Source: Candidatus Dormiibacterota bacterium
GTDB taxonomy: Bacteria; Chloroflexota; Dormibacteria; Aeolococcales; Aeolococcaceae
NCBI GenBank assembly: GCA_019236085.1
Contig: JAFAJR010000074.1
Span: 1 to 13,708 of the forward strand
Direction of reading: 5' to 3'
DNA: 13,708 bases
Shown piece by piece: positions 6,836 through 13,509 of this stretch. The notes beneath the pieces are model-generated. The model saw only the letters and a program-made list of their open reading frames with translations, was not told the DNA's origin and ran no database searches. Within the stretch, counting starts at the first letter, position 1, and every line of letters starts with the position of its first letter. The translations under genes were made by a program, and so were the position numbers.

Positions 6836-7863
6836 AAACACGCGTGATCGTCATCGCCGTGGCCCTCGCTGTTGCGCTGGTGCTGCCGTTCCTGCTCGAC
6901 GCCTACTGGCTGTCGACGTTCGTGTTCGTGCTCATCGCCGCCATCGGCGCATTGGGCCTGGACGTGCTCACCGGACGCACCGGCCAGATATCGCTCGGTC
7001 ATGCGTTCTTCCTCGGCGTCGGTGCATACGTCGGCGGTTTCATCGGCGCCGACCACGGTTTCACCGCAGCGCTGTGGATCCCCGCGGCCGGCATCATCGC
7101 CGGGCTGCTCGGCGTCATCGTCGGCCCCACAGCGTTGCGATTGCGGGGTCTGTACCTGGCGATCGTGACGATCGGGCTGATCTACATCGGACAGCACATC
7201 TTCGTTAACGTGACGGCGCTCACCGGCGGGCCCGGTGGCCGCGCCTTCGTCGATCCCGCGTTCGGTGGCTTCACATTCACCGGCGGCCTCGACGTCGCGG
7301 GTCTGAGCTTCGACCGCAACGGACTTTTCTACTACCTCGCGCTGCTGCTGCTCGTGCTTGCCATGGTGTTCGTGCACAACCTGGCCAGAAGCAGCGTTGG
7401 CAGGGCCATGACGGCAGTGCGTGACGGCGAGCTGGCTGCAGCCGTCCTCGGCGTGAACGTCGCACGCACCAAGGTCGCGGCGTTCGGCATCTCCGCAGGT
7501 CTTGCGGGCGTGGCCGGCGCGCTGTACGGGTCCTTCCTCACCTTCGCGGTGCCCACCGACTGGAACCTGGCGCTGTCAATCGAGTACGTCGTGATGATCG
7601 TGGTCGGCGGCATGGCGACGCTGTGGGGGCCGGTGCTCGGCGCGCTGTTCGTCATCGGCCTTCCGGCGTTGCTGCAGCAGGTGTCAGGATCGCAGCCGTT
7701 CTTCGGCGCGCTGCAGCCCGCCGACGCAGCCGCCATCGTCTACGGCGTGATCCTCATCGTGTTCCTGCTGCTCGAGCCCCGCGGTGTCGTGGGACTGGTG
7801 GAGCGTGTCATCCATCTCATCAAGCGCAATCGGCAGATGTCGTTGGAACCAAGCGGAGGCTAG
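6832..7863 (+). CDS. livM: Branched-chain amino acid-type ABC transporter permease LivM
   Basis: The 343-residue membrane protein starts at GTG 6832, overlapping the livH stop by 4 bases. An N-terminal hydrophobic segment is followed by the LivM hallmark DVLTGRTGQISLGHAFFLGVGAYVGG, then LRLRGLYLAIVTIGL. The EAA-like coupling loop GRAMTAVRDGELAAAVLGVNVARTKVAAFGISAGLAGVAGALYG follows, then GGMATLWGPVLGALF. It is the second half of the heterodimeric permease. The stop codon TAG is embedded in the ribosome-binding site of the next gene (TAGGAGAA), 8 bases before livK. Confidence 0.93.
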   Translation: MKTRVIVIAVALAVALVLPFLLDAYWLSTFVFVLIAAIGALGLDVLTGRTGQISLGHAFFLGVGAYVGGFIGADHGFTAALWIPAAGIIAGLLGVIVGPTALRLRGLYLAIVTIGLIYIGQHIFVNVTALTGGPGGRAFVDPAFGGFTFTGGLDVAGLSFDRNGLFYYLALLLLVLAMVFVHNLARSSVGRAMTAVRDGELAAAVLGVNVARTKVAAFGISAGLAGVAGALYGSFLTFAVPTDWNLALSIEYVVMIVVGGMATLWGPVLGALFVIGLPALLQQVSGSQPFFGALQPADAAAIVYGVILIVFLLLEPRGVVGLVERVIHLIKRNRQMSLEPSGG

Positions 7864-7871
7864 GAGAACAC

Positions 7872-9149
7872 ATGGACAGAACAACGCGCGTGCGCACCGG
7901 CGTCGTCGCGACTGTGGCTGCGGCCACCGTCGCGGCCTGCGGCACCGGCGGGTCGTCGTCCAGCTCGGGCGGCAGCATCACCGGCGGCCCGGGTGTCAAC
8001 GTGTCCAGCAAGACGATCACGCTCGGCGTGCTCACGCCGCTGAGCGGCGTCGCGGCAGTGATCGGCGCGCCACTGGCCGCCGGCCAGGCTGATTACTTCA
8101 AATGGCTTGACGCGAACGGCGGCATCGACGGCTGGAAGGTCAACGTCACCACAGAGGACACCAAGTACGACCCGCAGACCGAGGTGCAGGAGTACAACCA
8201 GATCCTGCCCAACGTGCTGTTCATCGGCCAGTCGCTGGGCAGCCCCACCACGCAGGCGATCGAGTCGCTTGCAACGAGCGGCAACGTGCTCATAGGCACC
8301 GCGGCGCAGGACTCGGCGTTCGTCGTGAAGAGCGTCAACGCGGTGATCGGAACTCCGTACGCGGTCGACGTGGCCAACGCCATGTACTACGTGACGCAGC
8401 ACGCCAGCGGCGCCAAGATCGGCATCGTGTACCAGAACGACGCCTACGGGCAGGACGGGCTCAAGGGATACGACGCTGCGAAGCAGGCGTACAACTTCGA
8501 TGACGTGGGTCAGGCGACGTACAACGTCACCGACACATCATTCACGTCGCAGGCGCTGGCGATGAAGAACGACGGTGCCCAATACGTGATGCTGACAGCC
8601 ATTCCCAGTGCCGCCGCCGGGATCATCGGCGCCGCGGCCGTCATCGGTTATCACCCGCAGTGGATCCTTCAGGGGCCCGCCTGGTCGGAGTTCCTCATGA
8701 CCTCGACCGGCGTTGCGTCCGGGACCAAGACCCCGGTGTACCCCGTGATGCTCGGGGCCTGGGTGCTGGGCTACGAGGCCGCCTGGGGCGACAACTCGGT
8801 GGCCGGTATGAGCCAGTTCCTGCAGGTGCAGCAGCAGTACAGCCCGAACCAGGTGCCCGACGGCTACTACATGTACGGGTACTGCCTCGCGCTGATGGAG
8901 AAGGACGTGCTGCAGAAGGCGATCTCCAATGGCGACCTCAGCCGGCAGGGCGTGCTCAACGCCAAGCTGAACCTGGGGACGGTGGACTTCGGCGGGCTGA
9001 TTCCCACCGCTGACTACACACCTCAGCTCGGCCCCGCCGACCGCGAGACCGGCATCTACCAGGTGGACGGCAGCTCGGCCGGTTTCCTCAAGCAGATCCA
9101 GCCGTTCTTCGAGAGCTCGGCAGCTCAGTCGCTGACCTTCGGCTCATGA
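7872..9149 (+). CDS. livK: Branched-chain amino acid-type ABC transporter substrate-binding lipoprotein LivK
   Basis: The 425-residue extracytoplasmic binding protein (Peripla_BP_6 fold) starts at ATG 7872 after TAGGAGAACAC. Its signal is lipoprotein-type: MDRTTRVR, a hydrophobic Ala/Val segment, and a V-A-A-C lipobox with Cys23, then a Gly/Ser linker (24-40). The mature domain opens with ITLGVLTPLSGVAAVIGAPLAAGQADYFKWLDANGGIDG, the classic LivK start, and has KIGIVYQNDAYGQDGLKGYDAA in the middle. It captures the solute and docks on LivHM. Key ligand residues cannot be read without an alignment, so substrate is open. Its gene is last of the transporter genes, unlike the common livK-first order. 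The stop overlaps tetR by 4 bases. Confidence 0.92.
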   Translation: MDRTTRVRTGVVATVAAATVAACGTGGSSSSSGGSITGGPGVNVSSKTITLGVLTPLSGVAAVIGAPLAAGQADYFKWLDANGGIDGWKVNVTTEDTKYDPQTEVQEYNQILPNVLFIGQSLGSPTTQAIESLATSGNVLIGTAAQDSAFVVKSVNAVIGTPYAVDVANAMYYVTQHASGAKIGIVYQNDAYGQDGLKGYDAAKQAYNFDDVGQATYNVTDTSFTSQALAMKNDGAQYVMLTAIPSAAAGIIGAAAVIGYHPQWILQGPAWSEFLMTSTGVASGTKTPVYPVMLGAWVLGYEAAWGDNSVAGMSQFLQVQQQYSPNQVPDGYYMYGYCLALMEKDVLQKAISNGDLSRQGVLNAKLNLGTVDFGGLIPTADYTPQLGPADRETGIYQVDGSSAGFLKQIQPFFESSAAQSLTFGS

Positions 9150-9820
9150 CAGCAACGGGCACGGGGCGGCCGGCGATGCCGGCCGCCTCGCGCTCATCGA
9201 CGCCCGCCGGGGACGGCCACCGCCGCACGGCCCGGGGTGAGCGGACGCGGCGGCGGCTGCTCGACGCCGCCGAACGCGTTTTCGCTGAGCACGGATACCA
9301 CGATGCGTCGATCGTCAAGATCACGGCGGCGGCCGAGGTCGGCCAGGGCACCTTCTATCTCTATTTCAAGAGCAAGCAGGAGATCTTCGAAGAGCTCGTC
9401 GATGACCTGAACCGGCGGGTGCGCCACGCCATGGCGGCGGCGGTGGAGGGGATGTTGCACCGCCGCGACATCGAGCGTGCGGGGCTGCTCGGCTTCCTTC
9501 GCTTCACCGCTGAGCACCCCGCCCTGTACAGCATCATCCGGCAGTCCGACCTGGTGGCGCCGCAATCGACGCGGCGCCATTACGAATCGATAGCCCGGCC
9601 GTACGCAGCCGGGCTTCGCGCCGCCATGGAGCAGGGGATGGTCCTCGACGCCGACCCCGAGGTGCTGGCGTACGCGCTGATGGGAATCGGCGAAATGATC
9701 GGCCGGCGCTGGGTGCTGTGGGAGGACGTGCGCCACGCTCCCGACGACGTCGTCGAGGAGGTGCTGGCCTTCGTCAACCGCGGGCTGGGCATCAGCCAGG
9801 CGGGGCGAAGAACTCCCTGA
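9146..9820 (+). CDS. TetR/AcrR-family transcriptional regulator
   Basis: The 224-residue protein has the TetR DNA-binding domain: RRRLLDAAERVFAEHGYHDASIVKITAAAEVGQGTFYLYFKSKQEIFEEL (35-84), with the helix-turn-helix near 56-76 and the signature G-T-F-Y-L-Y-F-x-S-K. The C-terminal part (90-215) is a helical ligand-binding domain. ATG 9146 overlaps the livK stop (ATGA); the first ~27 residues look disordered and contain a strong hairpin, so the ATG at 9176 (residue 11) is an alternative. Being coupled to the liv operon it probably responds to the imported compound or its CoA or other metabolite and represses the operon; this is inference. Its 3' end overlaps the convergent hydrolase by 29 bases. 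Confidence 0.9.
   Translation: MTATGTGRPAMPAASRSSTPAGDGHRRTARGERTRRRLLDAAERVFAEHGYHDASIVKITAAAEVGQGTFYLYFKSKQEIFEELVDDLNRRVRHAMAAAVEGMLHRRDIERAGLLGFLRFTAEHPALYSIIRQSDLVAPQSTRRHYESIARPYAAGLRAAMEQGMVLDADPEVLAYALMGIGEMIGRRWVLWEDVRHAPDDVVEEVLAFVNRGLGISQAGRRTP
9162..9190 (+). promoter_or_regulatory. Strong hairpin at the livK/tetR junction
   Basis: GGCGGCCGGC (9165-9174), loop GAT, and GCCGGCCGCC (9178-9187) form a perfect 10-bp stem. In RNA it extends by a G-U and two more pairs to 13 bp (9162-9190). It starts 12 bases after the livK stop, inside the first codons of tetR, with the alternative ATG 9176 in its loop. There is no T-run, so it is not a standard intrinsic terminator. It may stabilise the liv mRNA 3' end or dampen tetR expression. 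Confidence 0.5.
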
Positions 9821-10661
9821 GCGCCGACACCGTCTCCTCGGTTGTGGCGATGGTGTAGTGCGTTGCGTCGATGGTGCGCACCGTGGCTGTCTGCACCGAG
9901 TGGGCGAAGCGCCGCGCATCGTCGTCGTTGACGATGTGTCCGGCCCCGGGAGCGATCTCGCGGCCGGCGCGGAGCAGCAGCACCGGCATGGTGAGGTACC
10001 GCCAGAGCCGGTACACCGCGGCGTCGTCGTCGAAGGCGTAGGCGCCGGTGCCGAAGGCACCGTCCTCGAACACCGCGACGGCGCTGGTGCGGCTGGTGAC
10101 GCCGCCGCCTTCTGCGTCGCGCAGCTCGTAGCGGAAGTAGCGGTCCCAGTACTCACTCCAGGGTTCAATAGCCCCCAGGCTGCGCATCTGCTCGAGGTAC
10201 ATGTCGACTGACTCCTGCACCGAGCCGAGACGCGACACCGACGTCGCGATCACCTTCAATGCAGCTGCTTCAGGTGGTCCGCAGTGATCCAGGACCGCCA
10301 TGCGCTCGATTCGCCGGGCGTTCTGCCGCGCCGCCGCCTTGGCCACCGCCCCGCCCATGGAGTGGCCGATGATCGAGAAGCGTTCGGCGGCCAGCGCCTC
10401 AGCGGCCGCGTGGACGTCGGCTGCGTGGCGCGCCCAGCCGTAGGTGCCTGGCGGCGTTGTCTCGCTGAAGCCACGGCCGCGCAGATCGAGCGCCACCACC
10501 TGCAGGTCCTCGCCGCCGAGGCGCTCGCCGATGAAGTCGAAGCTGGCGAGGTTGGCCGACAGGCCGGGCACGCAGACAAGGAGCGGCGCCTCGGGGTTGC
10601 CGTGCCGGCGGGCGCGCAGCCGGCCCGAAGGCAGCTGCAGGTCGAAGTCGTCGCTGCTCAT
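9792..10661 (-). CDS. Alpha/beta-fold hydrolase (cytoplasmic)
   Basis: The 289-residue protein has a typical alpha/beta hydrolase core: oxyanion region PGLSANLASFD (32-42), VVALDLRGRGFSE (55-67), nucleophile elbow GHSMGG with Ser101, LDHCGPPE (124-131), and the catalytic His269 in DATHYTI. Where many relatives have an Asp after LLLRxG, this one reads RAGREIAPG, so the acid may be Glu235 or a nearby residue. There is no signal peptide. It is the last gene of a minus-strand cluster, 37 bases after the hemerythrin gene and without a clear Shine-Dalgarno. It converges on tetR with a 29-base overlap. Esterase, lactonase or C-C hydrolase activities are all possible; the substrate is unknown. Confidence 0.85.
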   Translation of the reverse strand: MSSDDFDLQLPSGRLRARRHGNPEAPLLVCVPGLSANLASFDFIGERLGGEDLQVVALDLRGRGFSETTPPGTYGWARHAADVHAAAEALAAERFSIIGHSMGGAVAKAAARQNARRIERMAVLDHCGPPEAAALKVIATSVSRLGSVQESVDMYLEQMRSLGAIEPWSEYWDRYFRYELRDAEGGGVTSRTSAVAVFEDGAFGTGAYAFDDDAAVYRLWRYLTMPVLLLRAGREIAPGAGHIVNDDDARRFAHSVQTATVRTIDATHYTIATTEETVSALREFFAPPG

Positions 10662-10698
10662 CGCGCAATGGTGCCGCGCCGGACGGCGCCGTGGGCGG

Positions 10699-11265
10699 TC
10701 AGCCCCGCCGTGTCACGCGCCGCGCCGTCTGCTTGGCCCGGCCGATGGCAGCGTCGAGCGGCGCCGCAACCAGGGTGGCGACGATGTTGCCCGGCGGTTC
10801 GTCGGGAGCCCGGGGGTGCGGCCGCGTCGGAGCGATGCCCTTGGCTGCCTTCAGCTGCACCCCGAGCGCATCGAGCTCGCGCCGGCCCATGCCGCGGCGC
10901 ACCTCGGGGAACAGCTCGGACTCCTCCTCGCCGATGTGGTGCTTCACGTTCTCCATGAGAACGGTGACCTTCGCGTTGTAGCGCTCCTCGCGCGGGTCCA
11001 TCTTCTCCAGCTCGTCGAGCGTCCACTTGACGATGTGATGCTCTTCCAGGCTTTCGAGCACGTCGTCGGTGGCGTCCGGCAGCGCGGCCCGAATCGCCGG
11101 GTAGAACACCGTCTCCTCGATCGACGCGTGACGCGACAGCTCCTCGCGCATCTCCGCGACGAGCCGCCGGCGTTGCAAGTAGGCGCGGTCTCCGAGGTTG
11201 CGATAGCGGCGGAACAGCTGCTTGATGGTGCGATGGTCGTCCTTGAGCAGGGTAATTGCATTCAT
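10699..11265 (-). CDS. Hemerythrin-like (HHE) domain protein
   Basis: The 188-residue soluble protein has the four-helix hemerythrin pattern that binds a non-haem di-iron centre. Candidate ligands are H11 (LLKDDHRTI), H46 and E50 in SRHASIEETVFYP, H76 or H77 in LEEHHIVKW, and H109/H110 with E115 in KHHIGEEESELFPEV. Relatives sense or store oxygen or NO, or protect against oxidative stress. The start MNAITLLKDDH matches the usual family N-terminus, so ATG 11265 is preferred; an in-frame GTG at 11274 would add three residues. The tail (about 145-188) is Pro/Ala/Arg-rich and unlike the core. It is flanked on the same strand by an SDR and a hydrolase. Confidence 0.88.
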   Translation of the reverse strand: MNAITLLKDDHRTIKQLFRRYRNLGDRAYLQRRRLVAEMREELSRHASIEETVFYPAIRAALPDATDDVLESLEEHHIVKWTLDELEKMDPREERYNAKVTVLMENVKHHIGEEESELFPEVRRGMGRRELDALGVQLKAAKGIAPTRPHPRAPDEPPGNIVATLVAAPLDAAIGRAKQTARRVTRRG

Positions 11266-11298
11266 GCCGTACACCGTACGGCAGCGGTACCTCTGCGC

Positions 11299-12075
11299 TC
11301 AGACGACGGCGCGGATCACACCGCCGTCGACAGCGAGCGTCGCACCGGTGATGTACGACGCGGCGGGAGAGGAGAGAAACACGACGGCGCGCGCGACCTC
11401 TTCCGGGTTGCCGATGCGGTCCAGGGGAATGTCCTGCGCCAGGCCCCGCATGTAGGGCTCGACGTCGGTGGCGCCCGCGGCCCGGGCCAATTCCAGCTGG
11501 CGCTCGGTGCGGATCGTGCCGGGCAACACGGTGTTCACTCGGACCTGCGGGGCCAGCTCGCGGCTCAACGACTTGGCCAGCCCGGCCACCGCACCGCGGA
11601 GGCTGTTGCTCAGCGTCAGGCCATCGATGGGCTGCTTCAGCGACCACGACGAGATGAAGCAGATGGACGGTGCATCTGAACGGCGCAGCGCGGGAAGCGC
11701 GGCTCGCACCAGGTGCACCGCGCTCATCAGCGTCAACGACACGGCGCCGTCCCAGCGCGCGTCGTCGAGCTCGGCGAACATGGCACGTGGGGGCCCGCCG
11801 GCGTTCACCACCAGGCAGTCGAGACGGCCCAGCTCCTGCACGGCGCGGTCGACGGCGGTGGCTGTCTGTTCAGCGTCGCTGAGGTCGGCCGCGGTGGCGG
11901 ACACGCGAACACCATGGGATCTGACGCGCTCCGCTGCGGCGCCGAGGGCGTCGGCCCCCCTGGCGCACATGCCCACCGACGCCCCTTCAACGGCGAACGT
12001 CTCCGCCGTTGCGAAGCCCATGCCCTTGCTCGACGCAGCCACAAACGCGCCGCGCCCGCTGAGTCCCAGGTCCAT
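11299..12075 (-). CDS. Short-chain dehydrogenase/reductase-family protein with atypical active site
   Basis: The 258-residue Rossmann-fold protein resembles FabG-type SDRs. The cofactor loop is AASSKGMG (13-20, normally T-G-x-x-x-G-I-G), NAGG is at 91-94, catalytic-type Ser in FISSWS (142-143), and LPGTIRTER (184-192) follows. The C-terminal ITGATLAVDGG is standard. The YxxxK motif is missing: the expected positions, 13 and 17 after Ser143, are Ser156 and Arg160 (LTLSNSLRGAVAG). A sub-branch of SDRs carries such an 'S-N-x-x-R' pattern, so this may be a divergent enzyme or a non-catalytic binder. It begins 7 bases after the DUF2127 gene and lies 33 bases before the hemerythrin gene, suggesting one transcript. 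Confidence 0.87.
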   Translation of the reverse strand: MDLGLSGRGAFVAASSKGMGFATAETFAVEGASVGMCARGADALGAAAERVRSHGVRVSATAADLSDAEQTATAVDRAVQELGRLDCLVVNAGGPPRAMFAELDDARWDGAVSLTLMSAVHLVRAALPALRRSDAPSICFISSWSLKQPIDGLTLSNSLRGAVAGLAKSLSRELAPQVRVNTVLPGTIRTERQLELARAAGATDVEPYMRGLAQDIPLDRIGNPEEVARAVVFLSSPAASYITGATLAVDGGVIRAVV

Positions 12076-12082
12076 CAGGCGA

Positions 12083-12676
12083 TCATGCCCCGGCGGCAGC
12101 CGGAGCCGCCGGCGGGCGGTCGAGGAAGAGCCGCTTGCGGCGCACCAGGTACACCACGATCGCTACGTTGACCAGCAGCGCCAGGCCCTTCCAGACCGAG
12201 GGATGGCGGATCAGCTCGTCCACCTCGAGCGGGATGAAGGCGACCGTGGCAAGCAGCACGAGGTACTCGGCCCAGCGGCGGCGCAGCACCAGGCCCAGCG
12301 CTTCGAAGCCCTCGAGCAGCCCGTAGAGCACTGCGGCGATTCCCAGCGCGTACTCGCCGCTCCGCCCCAGCGAGCCGAAGCGTTGCAGCAGCCAGCTCAC
12401 CAAGCGCAGCCACAGATGGTTGCCGGGGCTGAGGTTGAGCTGCTGCTGGACCGTGGTGGCGAGCTGGTCGATGAACCCGACGCGCGTGGCGACGATGAGG
12501 CCGATGCCACCTGCCACCAGCACCACGAATTTGACAGTGCGGTCGAGGACGATCAGGCGCACGCCGAGCGTCATCTCGATGCGGCGTGACGCCTCCCACC
12601 TGGTCCATGAAACCACGCGAGACGGCACGCTCCGTTGATGTGGGTCTTGCGTCGTTTGGTTCGTTTGTCCTACCAT
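12083..12676 (-). CDS. DUF2127 family membrane protein
   Basis: The 197-residue protein has about four hydrophobic segments (near 47-64, 107-131, 136-154 and 163-179). The core features GLLEGFEALGLVLRRRWAEYLVLLATVAFIPLEVDEL (119-155) and a final N-V-A-I-V-V-Y-L-V-R-R-K. The 'LYG-LLE-E-GL-RR-WAEYL-PLE' pattern is that of DUF2127, whose function is unknown. The ATG at 12676 gives a polar N-terminus (1-20) that may not be translated; in-frame GTG codons at residues 17 and 21, just before SWTRWEASRR, are alternatives. It is the first gene of the minus-strand cluster and divergent from the gene at 12724. Confidence 0.8.
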   Translation of the reverse strand: MVGQTNQTTQDPHQRSVPSRVVSWTRWEASRRIEMTLGVRLIVLDRTVKFVVLVAGGIGLIVATRVGFIDQLATTVQQQLNLSPGNHLWLRLVSWLLQRFGSLGRSGEYALGIAAVLYGLLEGFEALGLVLRRRWAEYLVLLATVAFIPLEVDELIRHPSVWKGLALLVNVAIVVYLVRRKRLFLDRPPAAPAAAGA

Positions 12677-12717
12677 CGCTGCACGGCGGGGATGGATAGG
12701 CGCTGGTCATTGGGGGA
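12647..12717 (+). promoter_or_regulatory. Divergent promoter region and ribosome-binding site for protein B
   Basis: Between the DUF2127 start and protein B lie 47 bases that must carry or border both promoters. TTGCGT (12647-12652), 18 bases, TACCAT (12671-12676) is a weak sigma70-like candidate reading rightward. GGGGGA at 12712-12717, 6 bases before GTG 12724, is the ribosome-binding site and supports that start. CGTTTG occurs twice with a 9-base period (12653 and 12662). The promoter assignment is tentative. Confidence 0.3.
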
Positions 12718-12723
12718 TAGGGC

Positions 12724-13509
12724 GTGACGACGACGACACTGCCGTTGCTGCCACGGGACGACATCGTGTTCGAAGATCTGCCTGCGCGCACTCTGATACT
12801 TGAGACCGTCGCCCCATCGGTCCGCGACGGGCTGGTGGTCATCGAGGATGCCGCGCGGTTCGGCATCGTCGTGGTGCGCGAGTCGCGACTCGCAGAGGCG
12901 TTTGCCGCCGAAGACGGCGAGGTGATATCCGGCGACTGCGCTGTGCACCGCTTTTCGTCGTGGCCTGACGCGGTCATCTCCGCGTGGCGTCTGCGCCGCA
13001 AGGCGCTCGACCTGGTGCGGCCTCTGATGCGCGGCGAAGACCTGTACAACGGGATGCACTTGGAATGGACCTCGTTTCACGTCTTGCTGCAAGACCTGCG
13101 CTGTCGCACGGGTATCTTCGCCGTCGAGATTGCGACCGACCGTGGGCGAGGGATGACATGCATCAAGAACGGGCGTCACATCGCCACCTGCACCGACACG
13201 CATCGCGCCGCAGGTCCACCGTCATTGCTCGACGAGTTGGCGGCGTCGGACGATGGTGTCATCACCGTGCGCGGCATGAAGACGGAGTACGACGCAGACG
13301 AGGACGTGGCGGTGCATCGCGACTCGGCGGATGCGATCGCCTGGTACATCACGCAGAAGGCGGGCAACGACGCTGAGCAGACGATCTTCACAGCGCCCTT
13401 CCTCTTCCACGCTGAAGACACGAACGAAGCCGACCGGCTGGCCGAGACACTCCCGGTTCGCGAGATGAACGGCGCCGCACGCTTTCAGCTCAACAGGAGG
13501 TCAGGTTGA
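12724..13509 (+). CDS. Conserved hypothetical protein B (paralog of the gene at 1941-2843)
   Basis: A 261-residue soluble protein without signal peptide; no named family recognised. LLPRDDIVF..LPA...APSVRDGLV (8-38) and ISAWRL (85-90) match the minus-strand protein at 1941-2843. Two segments have the shape of PATAN/DUF4388-like repeats: 23-62 (LILETVAPSVRDGLVVI...VVVRESRLAEAF) and 119-184 (HVLLQDLRCRTGIFAVEI...IKNGRHIAT...LLDELAASDDGVITVR). PATAN-like domains usually serve as protein-interaction modules in signalling; that role here is inferred. The C-terminal part (190-261) differs from its paralog and is acidic. GTG 12724 follows GGGGGA. Its last 20 bases overlap the convergent CPBP gene. 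Confidence 0.8.
   Translation: MTTTTLPLLPRDDIVFEDLPARTLILETVAPSVRDGLVVIEDAARFGIVVVRESRLAEAFAAEDGEVISGDCAVHRFSSWPDAVISAWRLRRKALDLVRPLMRGEDLYNGMHLEWTSFHVLLQDLRCRTGIFAVEIATDRGRGMTCIKNGRHIATCTDTHRAAGPPSLLDELAASDDGVITVRGMKTEYDADEDVAVHRDSADAIAWYITQKAGNDAEQTIFTAPFLFHAEDTNEADRLAETLPVREMNGAARFQLNRRSG

Noticed and set aside
9194..10168. Minus-strand open frame (324 codons) across tetR and the hydrolase
   Set aside because: It lies antisense to the TetR gene and in another frame of the hydrolase, with no conserved motif.
11468..12589. Plus-strand open frame (373 codons) across the SDR and DUF2127 genes
   Set aside because: It spans two well-supported minus-strand genes and their junction and shows no domain of its own.
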